DNA from: an uncultured Alphaproteobacteria bacterium
Lineage (GTDB): Bacteria > Pseudomonadota > Alphaproteobacteria > HIMB59 > GCA-002718135
Reading direction: 5' to 3'
NCBI GenBank assembly: GCA_902571865.1
Contig: CACGDO010000008.1
Location: forward strand, 31,675-95,674
DNA: 64,000 nt
The notes under the pieces were generated by a model. It saw only the letters and a list, made by a program, of their open reading frames with translations, did not search any database and was not told where the DNA came from. Positions 43,789 through 52,828 of this stretch are shown one piece after another; the first letter of the stretch is position 1, and each line of letters begins with the position of its first letter. A program made the position numbers and the translations under genes.

Positions 43789-44292
43789 ATGAGATTTTTA
43801 ATTTTATTTGTCTTAAGTTTCTTTAGCACATATTCTGTATTTGCTGCATGCAGTGATCAACCTGCAAATGAGGTTGATTGGACTAATTGTAATTTTGTAG
43901 AAAATCTTGATCTTTCTGGTACTGGTTTGGCAAATTCTCAAATGTCAGGAGTTAATTTATCTTTATCTAATTTTGAAAAATCTCAACTTAATAATTCAAA
44001 TTTATCAATTGGTAATTTTATCTTCTCGAATTTCAGTAATTCAAATTTATATGCTTCAAATTTACAGGGAGCTAATTGTAACAATGCCAACTTTGATAAT
44101 GCAAACCTTGCAAAAGTAAACTTTGAAGGATCTAATCTCTTTGGAGCGACTTTTAAAGGTGCAAATCTATATGAAGCAAATCTACTTGGTGCTAATATTT
44201 CAGGTGCAATGTTTGATGAAGCAAATTTGTCAAATGCTATATGGATAGATGGTAAAAAATGTGCTCTTGGTTCTATAGGCAGTTGCCAATAA
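43789..44292 (+). CDS. Secreted pentapeptide-repeat protein
   Basis: 167 aa with a signal peptide (MRFLILFVLSFFSTYSVFAAC). Residues about 40-150 are consecutive A(N/D)LxX-type repeats (NFDNANLAKVNFEGSNLFGA), which fold as a right-handed quadrilateral beta helix. A Cys pair after the signal peptide and one at the C-terminus suggest disulfides in the periplasm. The binding partner is unknown. It follows the MotB-like gene by 41 bases. Confidence 0.9.
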   Translation: MRFLILFVLSFFSTYSVFAACSDQPANEVDWTNCNFVENLDLSGTGLANSQMSGVNLSLSNFEKSQLNNSNLSIGNFIFSNFSNSNLYASNLQGANCNNANFDNANLAKVNFEGSNLFGATFKGANLYEANLLGANISGAMFDEANLSNAIWIDGKKCALGSIGSCQ

Positions 44293-44420
44293 TTATTTTA
44301 TTTCTTTTTATTACCAGTTGCAAAATGTCAGACGTATCTGAAATACAAAAAAATGATGATAATAAAGTTAAATTTAAGATCTCAGGAAGTAAAGAGACTG
44401 GTATTCAAATAAATAACTAA
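44283..44420 (+). CDS. Possible tiny lipoprotein (too short for the ORF track)
   Basis: A 45-codon frame starting at TTG, overlapping the pentapeptide gene by 10 bases. It reads PIIILFLFITSCKMSDVS: a hydrophobic run ending in a plausible lipobox (ITSC), then a polar tail of about 30 residues ending GSKETGIQINN. It fills an otherwise empty gap before the next gene. A non-ATG start and short length leave real doubt; if only the internal ATG at 44325 is used, no lipoprotein is made. Confidence 0.4.
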   Translation: MPIIILFLFITSCKMSDVSEIQKNDDNKVKFKISGSKETGIQINN

Positions 44421-44466
44421 AATATTAATTTACTTTTATCAAATTTAATGATTTGACCTTTTAACA

Positions 44467-45369
44467 ATGAGTCAAAATTCTTATCTATATGCTTTCAGTG
44501 TTGTTTTTCTTGCTGGAATTTTTTGGAGTTTTGGAGCGTTGACTGTTAGATATATGGTGGATGGTCATGAATATGTTTTTCAATATTTATTTTATAGAGG
44601 TTTAACTATTTCAATTATACTTGTTATATATTTATTTTTTCGGGAAGGATTTGCTTTTTATAAAAATTTTCTCAAAATAGGAATACCATCTATACTTGGA
44701 GGTTTATTTCTAGCAACAGCTTTTACTGGATTCATTTTTTCTATTACTATGACTACGGCTGCCGTAACATTATTTATGTTAGCAGCGATGCCTTTTATTG
44801 CAGCCATTGTTGGGTATTTTGTTCTTGGCGAAATACTAAAAAGATCAACATTAATTGCAATGGTTGTAGCATTTATAGGTGTGTGCGTAATGATTATAAA
44901 TGACAGTATTTCTGGAACTGCTTTAGGCGCAATAATAGGATTTATTTCTGCAACTGGTTTTGCATTATACACGGTAACAATTAGATGGAAACCTGAAACG
45001 CCAAAATTTACAACAGTTGTTTTAGCGGGAATATTTTGTACAATATTTGCATTCTTTATTTTAGGCTTCTCTTTTGAACCTTTTATTCTGATGCCTGAAA
45101 TTAATAGTTATTTGAGTATACTTCATGGAATAATTGTTGCAGCCGGGTTAATACTTTACAGTCTTGGAGCAAAATACTTACCCTCAGCTGAGCTAGCACT
45201 TTTATCGTTAATGGAAGTTGTTGGAGGAGTTTTATGGGTTTGGCTTCCTATTTTTGGAATAAATGAAGTACCAAGTACAACTGTGATAATTGGAGGTTTC
45301 ATAATAACTTTAGCTGTAGTTTATTATGGTTTTGCTGCAAGGCAGATTGATATCAATATTAAAACTTAA
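44467..45369 (+). CDS. EamA/DMT-superfamily transporter
   Basis: 300-aa inner-membrane protein with about ten TM segments in two EamA repeats ([32 protein letters not shown] in the first). It probably exports a small metabolite. It is unlike the DMT protein at 4767 in sequence. It converges with hemA, overlapping by four bases, and is not obviously part of an operon. Confidence 0.87.
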   Translation: MSQNSYLYAFSVVFLAGIFWSFGALTVRYMVDGHEYVFQYLFYRGLTISIILVIYLFFREGFAFYKNFLKIGIPSILGGLFLATAFTGFIFSITMTTAAVTLFMLAAMPFIAAIVGYFVLGEILKRSTLIAMVVAFIGVCVMIINDSISGTALGAIIGFISATGFALYTVTIRWKPETPKFTTVVLAGIFCTIFAFFILGFSFEPFILMPEINSYLSILHGIIVAAGLILYSLGAKYLPSAELALLSLMEVVGGVLWVWLPIFGINEVPSTTVIIGGFIITLAVVYYGFAARQIDINIKT

Positions 45370-46601
45370 ATATTTGCTGTAACTTTATTAATATTTTTTC
45401 TTGGTAAATTATTTTTAGACCAAACTGTATCAAGAGCCTTAATCATTTTTTCGATATGCTCTTTTCTATGTTTTGGGGTAACAGTTATTCTTAGTCTTTC
45501 TAAACCTTTTGGTACAGTCGGGTAAAAAATTGGTTGTGCATAAATACCATGATCATCAATTAAATCTTTAGACACTTTTTTGCATAAAAAAGGATCATTA
45601 ATTAATACTGCTACAATATGAGAATTTGTATCCAAATAAGGGATTGCTAAGGAATCTAAATATTCTCTTATTAAAGCTGCATTTTCTTTTATTCTTATTC
45701 TTAGCTGTTCTGCCAGAGAAACAATATCTATTGCTTTAGCTGCTCCTGCAGCAATTGATGGGCAGATTGAAGTTGTAAAAATAAAACCTGGAGCAAAACT
45801 TCTAATGTAATCAATTATTTCTGAACTAGCTGCAATATAACCTCCCATTTGACCATATGCTTTTGCTAAAGTTCCATTAATAATATCTATTTTATCTTCA
45901 ACTCCCATTTCTACTGCAATACCTTTACCTTCTTCACCGTAAAGTCCAACTGAATGAACTTCATCAAGATATGTCATACAGTTATATTTTTTTGCTAACT
46001 CTACAATTTTAACTATAGGCGATCTTATACCTTCCATAGAGTATAAACTTTCAAAAACGATTAACTTAGGATTATCTACATTTGACCCTTTTAGTAACTG
46101 TTCTAAATGATCAATGTCATTGTGTTTAAATATATGACACTTAGCTCCACTATTCTTAATACCTTGTATTAAAGATGCGTGATTTAATTCATCAGAAAAT
46201 ATCTCAATATCTTTAATTTTTTTTCCTAAAGTCCATAAAGTAGATTGGTTTGCTGTATAAGCAGAAGCAAAGACTAATGCCGCCTCTTTATTATGAACGT
46301 TTGCAAGTTTTTTTTCAAGTTCAGTATGATAGGTTGATGTACCAGAAATATTTCTTGTTCCACCTGAACCAGATCCATATTCAAGTAGTGTTTTTACAAT
46401 TTCATTTACGACTTCTGGGTGTTGACTCATATTAAGATAGTCATTAGAACACCATACCTCTACTTCTCTTTCTTTATTTTTGAAACTTTCATCAGCATTT
46501 GGAAAACTTTTTATAGGTCTGTCTATGTTCTTGAATTCCCTATAAAGACCTTGTTCTTTAAGATTTTTTAACTCAGATTTAAAGAAATTTTTATATTGCA
46601 T
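45366..46601 (-). CDS. hemA: 5-aminolevulinate synthase
   Basis: PLP enzyme condensing glycine with succinyl-CoA, the first step of heme synthesis by the C4 (Shemin) route typical of Alphaproteobacteria; 411 aa. [48 protein letters not shown] and the PLP-Lys motif [14 protein letters not shown] are all present. It lies beside the other heme genes but on the minus strand, followed in the same direction by no other gene of the pathway. Confidence 0.96.
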   Translation of the reverse strand: MQYKNFFKSELKNLKEQGLYREFKNIDRPIKSFPNADESFKNKEREVEVWCSNDYLNMSQHPEVVNEIVKTLLEYGSGSGGTRNISGTSTYHTELEKKLANVHNKEAALVFASAYTANQSTLWTLGKKIKDIEIFSDELNHASLIQGIKNSGAKCHIFKHNDIDHLEQLLKGSNVDNPKLIVFESLYSMEGIRSPIVKIVELAKKYNCMTYLDEVHSVGLYGEEGKGIAVEMGVEDKIDIINGTLAKAYGQMGGYIAASSEIIDYIRSFAPGFIFTTSICPSIAAGAAKAIDIVSLAEQLRIRIKENAALIREYLDSLAIPYLDTNSHIVAVLINDPFLCKKVSKDLIDDHGIYAQPIFYPTVPKGLERLRITVTPKHRKEHIEKMIKALDTVWSKNNLPRKNINKVTANI

Positions 46602-46656
46602 TTTTATTAGATATCTTAGACAATGTTTAATTGTAAGTGTTTAATTGAATGAATTG

Positions 46657-47220
46657 TCACACCTTATTTCTACTAAAAGACATTCTCCTCCAGACACCAT
46701 ATTTATCTTTAATCATGAATCGATGATACAACGCTGCTGCAATATGAAGTGAAAAAAGAGCTGTTAGTAAAAGTGCTGAGTAGTAGTGTATAGCTAGAGC
46801 TTGAGGGTATAGAAAAAAGTTCTCTTCGATTAAAGGTGGTATTTTGATTAATCCCAAGAGATGAACATCCTCTCCTCCAAGCCATGTCATAAAGGTACCT
46901 TGAATAGGAATAAGAATAACTAAACCATAAAGTACAAAATGGACTAAATTTGAAACCAATTTATGAAATAAAGGAATATTTTCATATTTAGGATGAGTAT
47001 TAAATATGTATTTCCACATTAATCTAAGCACAACTAAACTAAAGACTAAGGTGCCAAAAAATTTATGAGTAATAATAAAACCCATTTTAAGAGGAGAAAA
47101 TTCCATATTATGAAGGCTAATCCCTGTTGTAACTTGCCAAAAAAGAAGAAGTGCCAATGACCAATGAAAAAGTTTACCAACCAAGCCCCATGAAGATTTT
47201 GTACCTTTAAATTCAACCAT
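46657..47220 (-). CDS. Cytochrome b561 family protein
   Basis: Four-helix inner-membrane diheme cytochrome, about 187 aa, passing electrons from quinol in the respiratory chain or to superoxide. Heme-ligand His residues are seen in LFHWSLALLLFW, ITHKFFGTLVFS and in the helix AIHYYSALLLTALFSLH. The ATG at 47220 (MVEFKGTKSSW) is preferred to the TTG at 47226. It is divergent from hemC with a 42-base gap that must hold both promoters. Confidence 0.88.
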   Translation of the reverse strand: MVEFKGTKSSWGLVGKLFHWSLALLLFWQVTTGISLHNMEFSPLKMGFIITHKFFGTLVFSLVVLRLMWKYIFNTHPKYENIPLFHKLVSNLVHFVLYGLVILIPIQGTFMTWLGGEDVHLLGLIKIPPLIEENFFLYPQALAIHYYSALLLTALFSLHIAAALYHRFMIKDKYGVWRRMSFSRNKV

Positions 47221-47262
47221 TACCAATTTTACAATATAGTGTTATTTATAGAAATATAAGTA

Positions 47263-48771
47263 ATGAAAATAAGAATTTTATCGAGAAAAAGTGACTTGGC
47301 AATAATTCAAGCACATGAATTTTCTGATTATTTGCAATCAAAACATCCTTCTGTAGAAATAGAATTTTTAACAAGAAGTACTTCAGGAGATAAAGATCTA
47401 AAAACACCTCTTTCTGAAATGCCAATAGAAGGTGTTTTTACTAATGATTTAAGAGATGAATTAATAAATAACAAATGTGATTTAATTGTCCACTCTTGGA
47501 AGGATCTTCCAATTGAAGTTGGTGAGAAAACTAAAATTGCTGCTACATTAAAACGTGCTGATAAACGAGATATATTATTCTTAAAAAAAAATATAACATT
47601 AGATAGTAAGAAAATTACTATTCTTTGCTCATCACCTCGAAGACAATATAATTTAGAAAATTTTATTGAAAATTATCTTCCACAAAAGTTTGATGAAGTT
47701 TGCTTTGAAAATATAAGAGGTAACATACCCACTAGATTTAAAAAATTTTTGGAAGATCCTAATAGTGATGGTTTCATTGTTGCTAAGGCAGCAATTGATA
47801 GATTGCTTTTAAATAATTATTCTGAATTTAATGAATTAAAAACAACTCTAAAAGAATATATTAACGAATGTCTTTGGTCTGTTTTACCATTGTCTATAAA
47901 CCCTTGTTCTCCTGGACAAGGAGCTCTAGCTATTGAAACAAGAATTCAAGATAATAAACTTAATGAAATTTTAAATGATATTAATTTTTCCAAAGATTAT
48001 TCGAATGTTATTCAAGAAAGAAATATTTTAAAAAATTATGGAGGAGGATGTCACCAAAAAATAGGAGTATCTTACATCTCACATAAATTAGGATTAGTTG
48101 TATCTAAAAGAGGTGAAGATGAAAATGGCAATCATTTTGAGAGCTGGGATTTTATTGATCCAAAAGATATAAGTTTTTCTAGTAATACAACAGATGAAAT
48201 TTATCCTGAAAATTTAAAAAATTATAAAATATTTTCTAGAAGACAATTAAATGAAAATGTCGATGATATAAATAATTTACAAAATAAATGTATTTATGTT
48301 TCACGAATTAGCTCAATCCCAGATAGGTCAAAAATCCAATCAAATAATGTTATATGGACTAGTGGTTTAAGAACATGGAAGAATTTATCTGAAAGAGGTA
48401 TTTGGGTTAATGGAACTTCAGATGGTTTGGGTGAGGATTTTGATAAAGATATTAATTCACTTACAAATAATCCTTGGGTTAAGTTAACTCATTCTCAATC
48501 TCCCGAAAGTTCGATAAAAAATAAAATTGAAACGTATCAATTGGAGTCTATCGATTTTGAAATAGATATAGAAAAGAAAAAGTACTTTTATTGGATGAGC
48601 AGTTCAGCTTTTAAGGCGAGTATTGATAAATATCCTAAGATTATAGAAAAATATCATTTTTGTGGCCCAGGAAATACTTACAATGAGATTAGTAAAATAT
48701 TAGGTAATGATAAAAATCTTTTTGTTGAGCTATCTTATGATAGTTGGAAGAAAAAATTACTAAAAGCCTAA
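47263..48771 (+). CDS. hemC: Hydroxymethylbilane synthase fused to a HemD-like domain
   Basis: 502 aa against about 310 for HemC alone. Residues 1-300 are porphobilinogen deaminase: VHSWKDLPIE with the catalytic Asp (common form HSMKDVP), and YGGGCHQKIG with the Cys carrying the dipyrromethane cofactor near residue 265. The remaining 200 residues (IYVSRISSIPD, VIWTSGLRTWKNL, FYWMSSSAFKASI, FCGPGNTYNEIS) look like a degenerate uroporphyrinogen III synthase (HemD). HemC-HemD fusions are known in other phyla. hemE follows 2 bases later and no separate hemD is seen, which supports the fusion. Confidence 0.85.
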   Translation: MKIRILSRKSDLAIIQAHEFSDYLQSKHPSVEIEFLTRSTSGDKDLKTPLSEMPIEGVFTNDLRDELINNKCDLIVHSWKDLPIEVGEKTKIAATLKRADKRDILFLKKNITLDSKKITILCSSPRRQYNLENFIENYLPQKFDEVCFENIRGNIPTRFKKFLEDPNSDGFIVAKAAIDRLLLNNYSEFNELKTTLKEYINECLWSVLPLSINPCSPGQGALAIETRIQDNKLNEILNDINFSKDYSNVIQERNILKNYGGGCHQKIGVSYISHKLGLVVSKRGEDENGNHFESWDFIDPKDISFSSNTTDEIYPENLKNYKIFSRRQLNENVDDINNLQNKCIYVSRISSIPDRSKIQSNNVIWTSGLRTWKNLSERGIWVNGTSDGLGEDFDKDINSLTNNPWVKLTHSQSPESSIKNKIETYQLESIDFEIDIEKKKYFYWMSSSAFKASIDKYPKIIEKYHFCGPGNTYNEISKILGNDKNLFVELSYDSWKKKLLKA

Positions 48772-48773
48772 AA

Positions 48774-49772
48774 ATGACAAATATTTTATTCGAAAATGCT
48801 CTCAAAAGAAATATTCAAAAAACACCACCCATTTGGTTCATGAGACAGGCTGGAAGGTACCATTCGCATTATCGCAAGCTCAAAGAAAAATATACTTTTG
48901 AAGAACTTTGTAAAACTCCGGATCTAGCTGCAGAAGTCGCTTTTGGTCCAATACAAGAGTTTGATTACGATATTGCAATTTTATTCAGTGATATTTTATT
49001 TATCTTGGAGGGACTTGGTTTAGAATTAAAGTTTGACCCAGGACCAAAATTTAATTCTTATATAAATTCAGAAAACATTAATGATTATAATAATATTGAT
49101 CGTGGCATTGAGCATATGCAATTTCAATTTGAAGCTATAAAAATAACAAAAGAGAAATTGCCAAATAATAAAAGTTTAATTGGATTTGTTGGTGGACCTT
49201 GGACATTATCAAAATATGCATTTGGAAATAATAACTCTGATTTAATCGACACTAAAATGAATTTAGAATTTATTTCAAAAATTCTTTTACCCCTTCTAAA
49301 GAAAAATATTCAATTACAATTAGATGCAGGTGTTGAACTTGTCATGATTTTTGATAGCTCCTTGTATGATTTAGATAAAATAAATTTTCATGAAATTTAT
49401 TCAAAATTTTTGGAAGAGATTGCAATTTCTTTTCCAAATAAACTTGGCTATTATTCAAGAGGTAAGAGTTTAACAGATCTAAATTCTATCATCAGTTTTC
49501 CCTTTGCTGGTTTTGGCTATGATCACACAATAGATCTTAAATTTATGTTTGAAAATCAAAAACATGGATTTATTCAAGGAAATTTCAATGAACAATTAAT
49601 GTTGAGTGGAACAGATACATTTCTTAATGATTTAAAAGAATTTATTGAAAAAATGAAATCAATTGAAAATCTTAATGGCTGGATTTGTGGCCTTGGACAT
49701 GGAATTAACAAAAATACTCCAGAAAAAAATGTTCATTTATTTATAGAAAATATCAGAAAAGAATTTAGCTAA
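48774..49772 (+). CDS. hemE: Uroporphyrinogen decarboxylase
   Basis: Removes four carboxyl groups from uroporphyrinogen III to give coproporphyrinogen III, about 332 aa. PPIWFMRQAGRYHSHYR is the family signature at the N-terminus, ILFSDILFILEGLG carries the catalytic Asp, and GFVGGPWTLSKY and a C-terminal GLGHGI follow. The ATG at 48774 is 2 bases after the hemC stop; the track start at 48744 would overlap hemC. Confidence 0.96.
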   Translation: MTNILFENALKRNIQKTPPIWFMRQAGRYHSHYRKLKEKYTFEELCKTPDLAAEVAFGPIQEFDYDIAILFSDILFILEGLGLELKFDPGPKFNSYINSENINDYNNIDRGIEHMQFQFEAIKITKEKLPNNKSLIGFVGGPWTLSKYAFGNNNSDLIDTKMNLEFISKILLPLLKKNIQLQLDAGVELVMIFDSSLYDLDKINFHEIYSKFLEEIAISFPNKLGYYSRGKSLTDLNSIISFPFAGFGYDHTIDLKFMFENQKHGFIQGNFNEQLMLSGTDTFLNDLKEFIEKMKSIENLNGWICGLGHGINKNTPEKNVHLFIENIRKEFS

Positions 49773-49777
49773 TAGAT

Positions 49778-50803
49778 ATGGTTAAATATATAGGTGAAAA
49801 AGATTATGAGCACGGGAGTAAACAAAAAATTGGTGTTTTAATTACTAACCTTGGCACTCCAGATGCTCCAAATAAAAAAGAACTAAAAGTTTATCTTAAT
49901 CAATTTTTGTCAGACCCTAGAGTAATCGAATTACCTAAAATCTTATGGCAAATTATATTGAAGCTAGTAATTTTACAAATAAGACCATCAAAGTCAGCAG
50001 AAGCATATAAACAAATTTGGACTGATAAGGGTTCTCCACTTTTAGATATCGCAAACAGACAACTAAATAAAATCCAATCATCTTTTTCTTCAAAAAATGA
50101 AAATATAGTTTTTGAAGTTGGGATGCGTTATGGCAATCCATCTATTCCAGATGCTTTGTTAAAACTTCAGAAAAAACAAGTAAGAAGATTATTAGTTCTA
50201 CCTATGTATCCGCAATATTGTGCTGCAACAACAGGTAGTACATTTGATGAAGTAACAAATGTATTGCAAAAATGGCGTTGGATACCTGAAATGCGTTTTA
50301 TCAATCAGTACTTTGAAGAAAAAAATTATATTGAAGCATTGTCAAATTCAATAAAGTCATTTTGGAAAAAAACTTCAAAACCACAAAAAATTATTTTTAG
50401 TTATCATGGTATACCAAAACGGTATTTGACTAATGGTGATCCGTATCATTGCTTTTGTCTTAAAACCACAAGACTTGTTAAAGAACATATGGGATTATCC
50501 GATGATGAGATAATGACTACTTTCCAAAGTAGATTTGGAAGAGAGGAATGGTTAAAGCCATATACAAGTGAAACATTAAAAGAATTACCAAAACAAGGGA
50601 TTAAAAATATACATATAATATCTCCTGGTTTCAGTAGTGATTGTCTTGAAACGCTTGAAGAACTTGAAGAAGAAAATAAAGAATATTTTATGGAGTCAGG
50701 TGGAGAAAATTATCATTATATACCTTGCTTGAATGATCACGATGATCACATAGACGTTTTTGTAAATCTGATAAAAAAACATACTCAAGGTTGGCCATTA
50801 TGA
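49778..50803 (+). CDS. hemH: Ferrochelatase
   Basis: Inserts iron into protoporphyrin IX, 341 aa. KIGVLITNLGTPDAP, SYHGIPKRYL (catalytic His) and SPGFSSDCLETLEELEEE (conserved Glu) are diagnostic. It lies between hemE and hemF and its stop overlaps the hemF start (ATGA). It is the terminal enzyme of the pathway encoded here. Confidence 0.96.
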   Translation: MVKYIGEKDYEHGSKQKIGVLITNLGTPDAPNKKELKVYLNQFLSDPRVIELPKILWQIILKLVILQIRPSKSAEAYKQIWTDKGSPLLDIANRQLNKIQSSFSSKNENIVFEVGMRYGNPSIPDALLKLQKKQVRRLLVLPMYPQYCAATTGSTFDEVTNVLQKWRWIPEMRFINQYFEEKNYIEALSNSIKSFWKKTSKPQKIIFSYHGIPKRYLTNGDPYHCFCLKTTRLVKEHMGLSDDEIMTTFQSRFGREEWLKPYTSETLKELPKQGIKNIHIISPGFSSDCLETLEELEEENKEYFMESGGENYHYIPCLNDHDDHIDVFVNLIKKHTQGWPL

Positions 50804-51609
50804 TTGCTGATCCCAAATTTAATACTGCAAAAGAATGGTTTGAAAAATTACGAGATAACTTAGTTGAAACTATTCAAAACATTGATGAAAATCAATTTGA
50901 AATAAGTAACTGGGATCACAAAGGTGATGGTGGTGGTAAAATGAGTAAAATTAAGGGTAATATTATTGAAAAAGGTGGAGTAAATATTTCTACCGTCTCT
51001 GGGACATTTAATGAAAATATGAGAGATGCTATTCCGGGTGCTAAAGAAGATCCAAATTATAATGCAACCGGCATCAGTGTTGTATTACATCCTGTTTCAC
51101 CTAAAATTCCTTCTATGCATTTTAATACAAGATTTATTAAAACCACTCAGGAATGGTTTGGCGGAGGTATAGATATTACACCTTGTTTAATATTTGAGGA
51201 TGAGAAAAAATATCATCGTGGCTTAGAAGTTTTGTGTAATAAATATGATAAATCATATTATCCTAAATTTAAAAAATGGTGTGATGACTATTTTTTTCTT
51301 AAACATAGAAACGAACCAAGAGGTGTTGGAGGAATATTTTTTGATTACTTTCAAACTGGCGATTGGGGAAAAGATTTTGAATTTGTCCAAGGCGTAGGTA
51401 CTTATTTTCATCAGTTTATCAAAAATACTTTAATTTCACTAAAGGATGAGGATTGGAATGAAGAAGAAAAAAAGATACAATTAGTTAAGCGTAGTCGCTA
51501 TGCTGAATTTAATTTACTTTATGATAGAGGTACAAAATTTGGTCTAGAGACTGGTGGGAATGTTGATGCTATATTAATGTCAATGCCTCCTCTCGCAGTA
51601 TGGGAATAA
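50800..51609 (+). CDS. hemF: Oxygen-dependent coproporphyrinogen III oxidase
   Basis: Aerobic oxidative decarboxylation of coproporphyrinogen III to protoporphyrinogen IX, about 269 aa. WFGGGIDITPC, HRNEPRGVGGIFFDYF, YAEFNLLYDRGTKFGL and GGNVDAILMSMPPLAVWE are family signatures. The ATG at 50800 sits in an ATGA overlap with hemH; the track start (TTG at 50791) is less likely. Use of HemF implies an oxygenated habitat. Confidence 0.96.
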   Translation: MIADPKFNTAKEWFEKLRDNLVETIQNIDENQFEISNWDHKGDGGGKMSKIKGNIIEKGGVNISTVSGTFNENMRDAIPGAKEDPNYNATGISVVLHPVSPKIPSMHFNTRFIKTTQEWFGGGIDITPCLIFEDEKKYHRGLEVLCNKYDKSYYPKFKKWCDDYFFLKHRNEPRGVGGIFFDYFQTGDWGKDFEFVQGVGTYFHQFIKNTLISLKDEDWNEEEKKIQLVKRSRYAEFNLLYDRGTKFGLETGGNVDAILMSMPPLAVWE

Positions 51610-51612
51610 ATC

Positions 51613-52032
51613 ATGTTATTTAATACTTTAAAAGTTGTTCATATTTTTAGCATCATAGCTTGGATGGCTGGGCTTTTGTATCTACCACGTTTGTTTGTAA
51701 ATCATGCTAATCCAGAAATTACTGAAGAAACCTCAGAAACATTCAAACTAATGGAAAGAAAATTGTACAGAATAATAATGTTTCCAGCTTTTATAGTGAC
51801 TTGGATATCGGGTTTCACACTTATACATTATGTTGGTATTGATACTTGGTTGCTTTTAAAAATTTTATTCGTAGTTTTATTATCTGGCTATCATTTTTTT
51901 TGTTTAAAATGTCTTAATGATTTTAAAAACGATAAAAATAAATATTCCACAAAATTTTTTAGAATAACAAATGAGATACCGGCAGTAATATTAATTTTTA
52001 TACTTATACTTGTTGTATTTCAGCCTTTTTAA
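51613..52032 (+). CDS. hemJ: Protoporphyrinogen IX oxidase HemJ
   Basis: Four-helix membrane protein, 139 aa, oxidising protoporphyrinogen IX to protoporphyrin IX. LKVVHIFSIIAWMAGLLYLPRLFVNH has the conserved His at position 10 and the family WMAGLLYLPR signature; a second conserved basic region lies near MERKLYR and LLLKI. It follows hemF by 3 bases and completes the route from hydroxymethylbilane to heme. HemJ is the usual form in Alphaproteobacteria. Confidence 0.92.
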   Translation: MLFNTLKVVHIFSIIAWMAGLLYLPRLFVNHANPEITEETSETFKLMERKLYRIIMFPAFIVTWISGFTLIHYVGIDTWLLLKILFVVLLSGYHFFCLKCLNDFKNDKNKYSTKFFRITNEIPAVILIFILILVVFQPF

Positions 52033-52035
52033 TCA

Positions 52036-52686
52036 CTACTTTTTTGTTTTAATAGGTTTTTTTCTCTTTGGATTACAAACTCTACATATTTCACACTCTA
52101 ACCCATAACAACTTCTTGCCTGACAAAATTCTCTTCCATAAAATATTATTTGTAAATGAAGTTTATTCCAAGATTTTTTTGGAAAAAGATATTTTAAATC
52201 CTTTTCCGTTTGGACAACATTTTTACCATTTGTTAAGCCCCAACGTTGAGCTAAGCGATGAATGTGTGTATCAACTGGAAATGCCGGATGACCAAATCCT
52301 TGAGACATAACAACACTTGCAGTTTTGTGACCAACACCTGGTAATTTTTCTAATTCCTCAAAACTTTCTGGAACTTTTCCCTTAAACTTTTTTACAAGTA
52401 TTCTTGATAGTTCAAATATAGCTTTTGATTTTTGAGGTGCTAAACCACATGGGCGAATAATATTATAAATTGTTTTTTGTGGAACTTTTGTCATTTTTAT
52501 AGCCGTGTTTGCTTTTTTAAATAAGGTTGGTGTGACTTGATTAACTCTTTCATCTGTACATTGGGCACTTAGAAGCACAGCTACAACTAATTCAAACTTA
52601 TTTTTGTGGTTCAGAGGAATAGGTACTTTTCTATATATGCTATTTAGTATTTTAGAGATCTCCTGCGCCTTTTCTATTTTTTTCAC
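52036..52686 (-). CDS. nth: Endonuclease III
   Basis: DNA glycosylase/AP lyase for oxidised pyrimidines, 216 aa. The helix-hairpin-helix LPGVGHKTASVV holds the catalytic Lys and FPVDTHIHRLAQRWGL the catalytic Asp. It starts at GTG, supported by a ggaggag site upstream on the minus strand. The C-terminal iron-sulfur loop has five Cys (CQARSCYGLECEICRVC) rather than the usual C-x6-C-x2-C-x5-C spacing, so its cluster ligands are uncertain. It converges with hemJ. Confidence 0.94.
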   Translation of the reverse strand: MKKIEKAQEISKILNSIYRKVPIPLNHKNKFELVVAVLLSAQCTDERVNQVTPTLFKKANTAIKMTKVPQKTIYNIIRPCGLAPQKSKAIFELSRILVKKFKGKVPESFEELEKLPGVGHKTASVVMSQGFGHPAFPVDTHIHRLAQRWGLTNGKNVVQTEKDLKYLFPKKSWNKLHLQIIFYGREFCQARSCYGLECEICRVCNPKRKKPIKTKK

Positions 52687-52828
52687 TGTATCAAGTCTCC
52701 TCCAAAGGGTGTGTATAAATTAATACAAATAATTATGACAAAATATAGCACTTATTAATACTAATAATATTGAATATTTCCATTGAAGTAGTATGGGTCT
52801 ACCATCAAATTTCTATGGAGGAAATAAT

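Noticed and set aside
43907-44119. 70-aa plus-strand ORF rich in Ile and Leu
   Set aside because: It is a frame-shifted reading of the pentapeptide-repeat gene, whose periodic codons keep another frame open.
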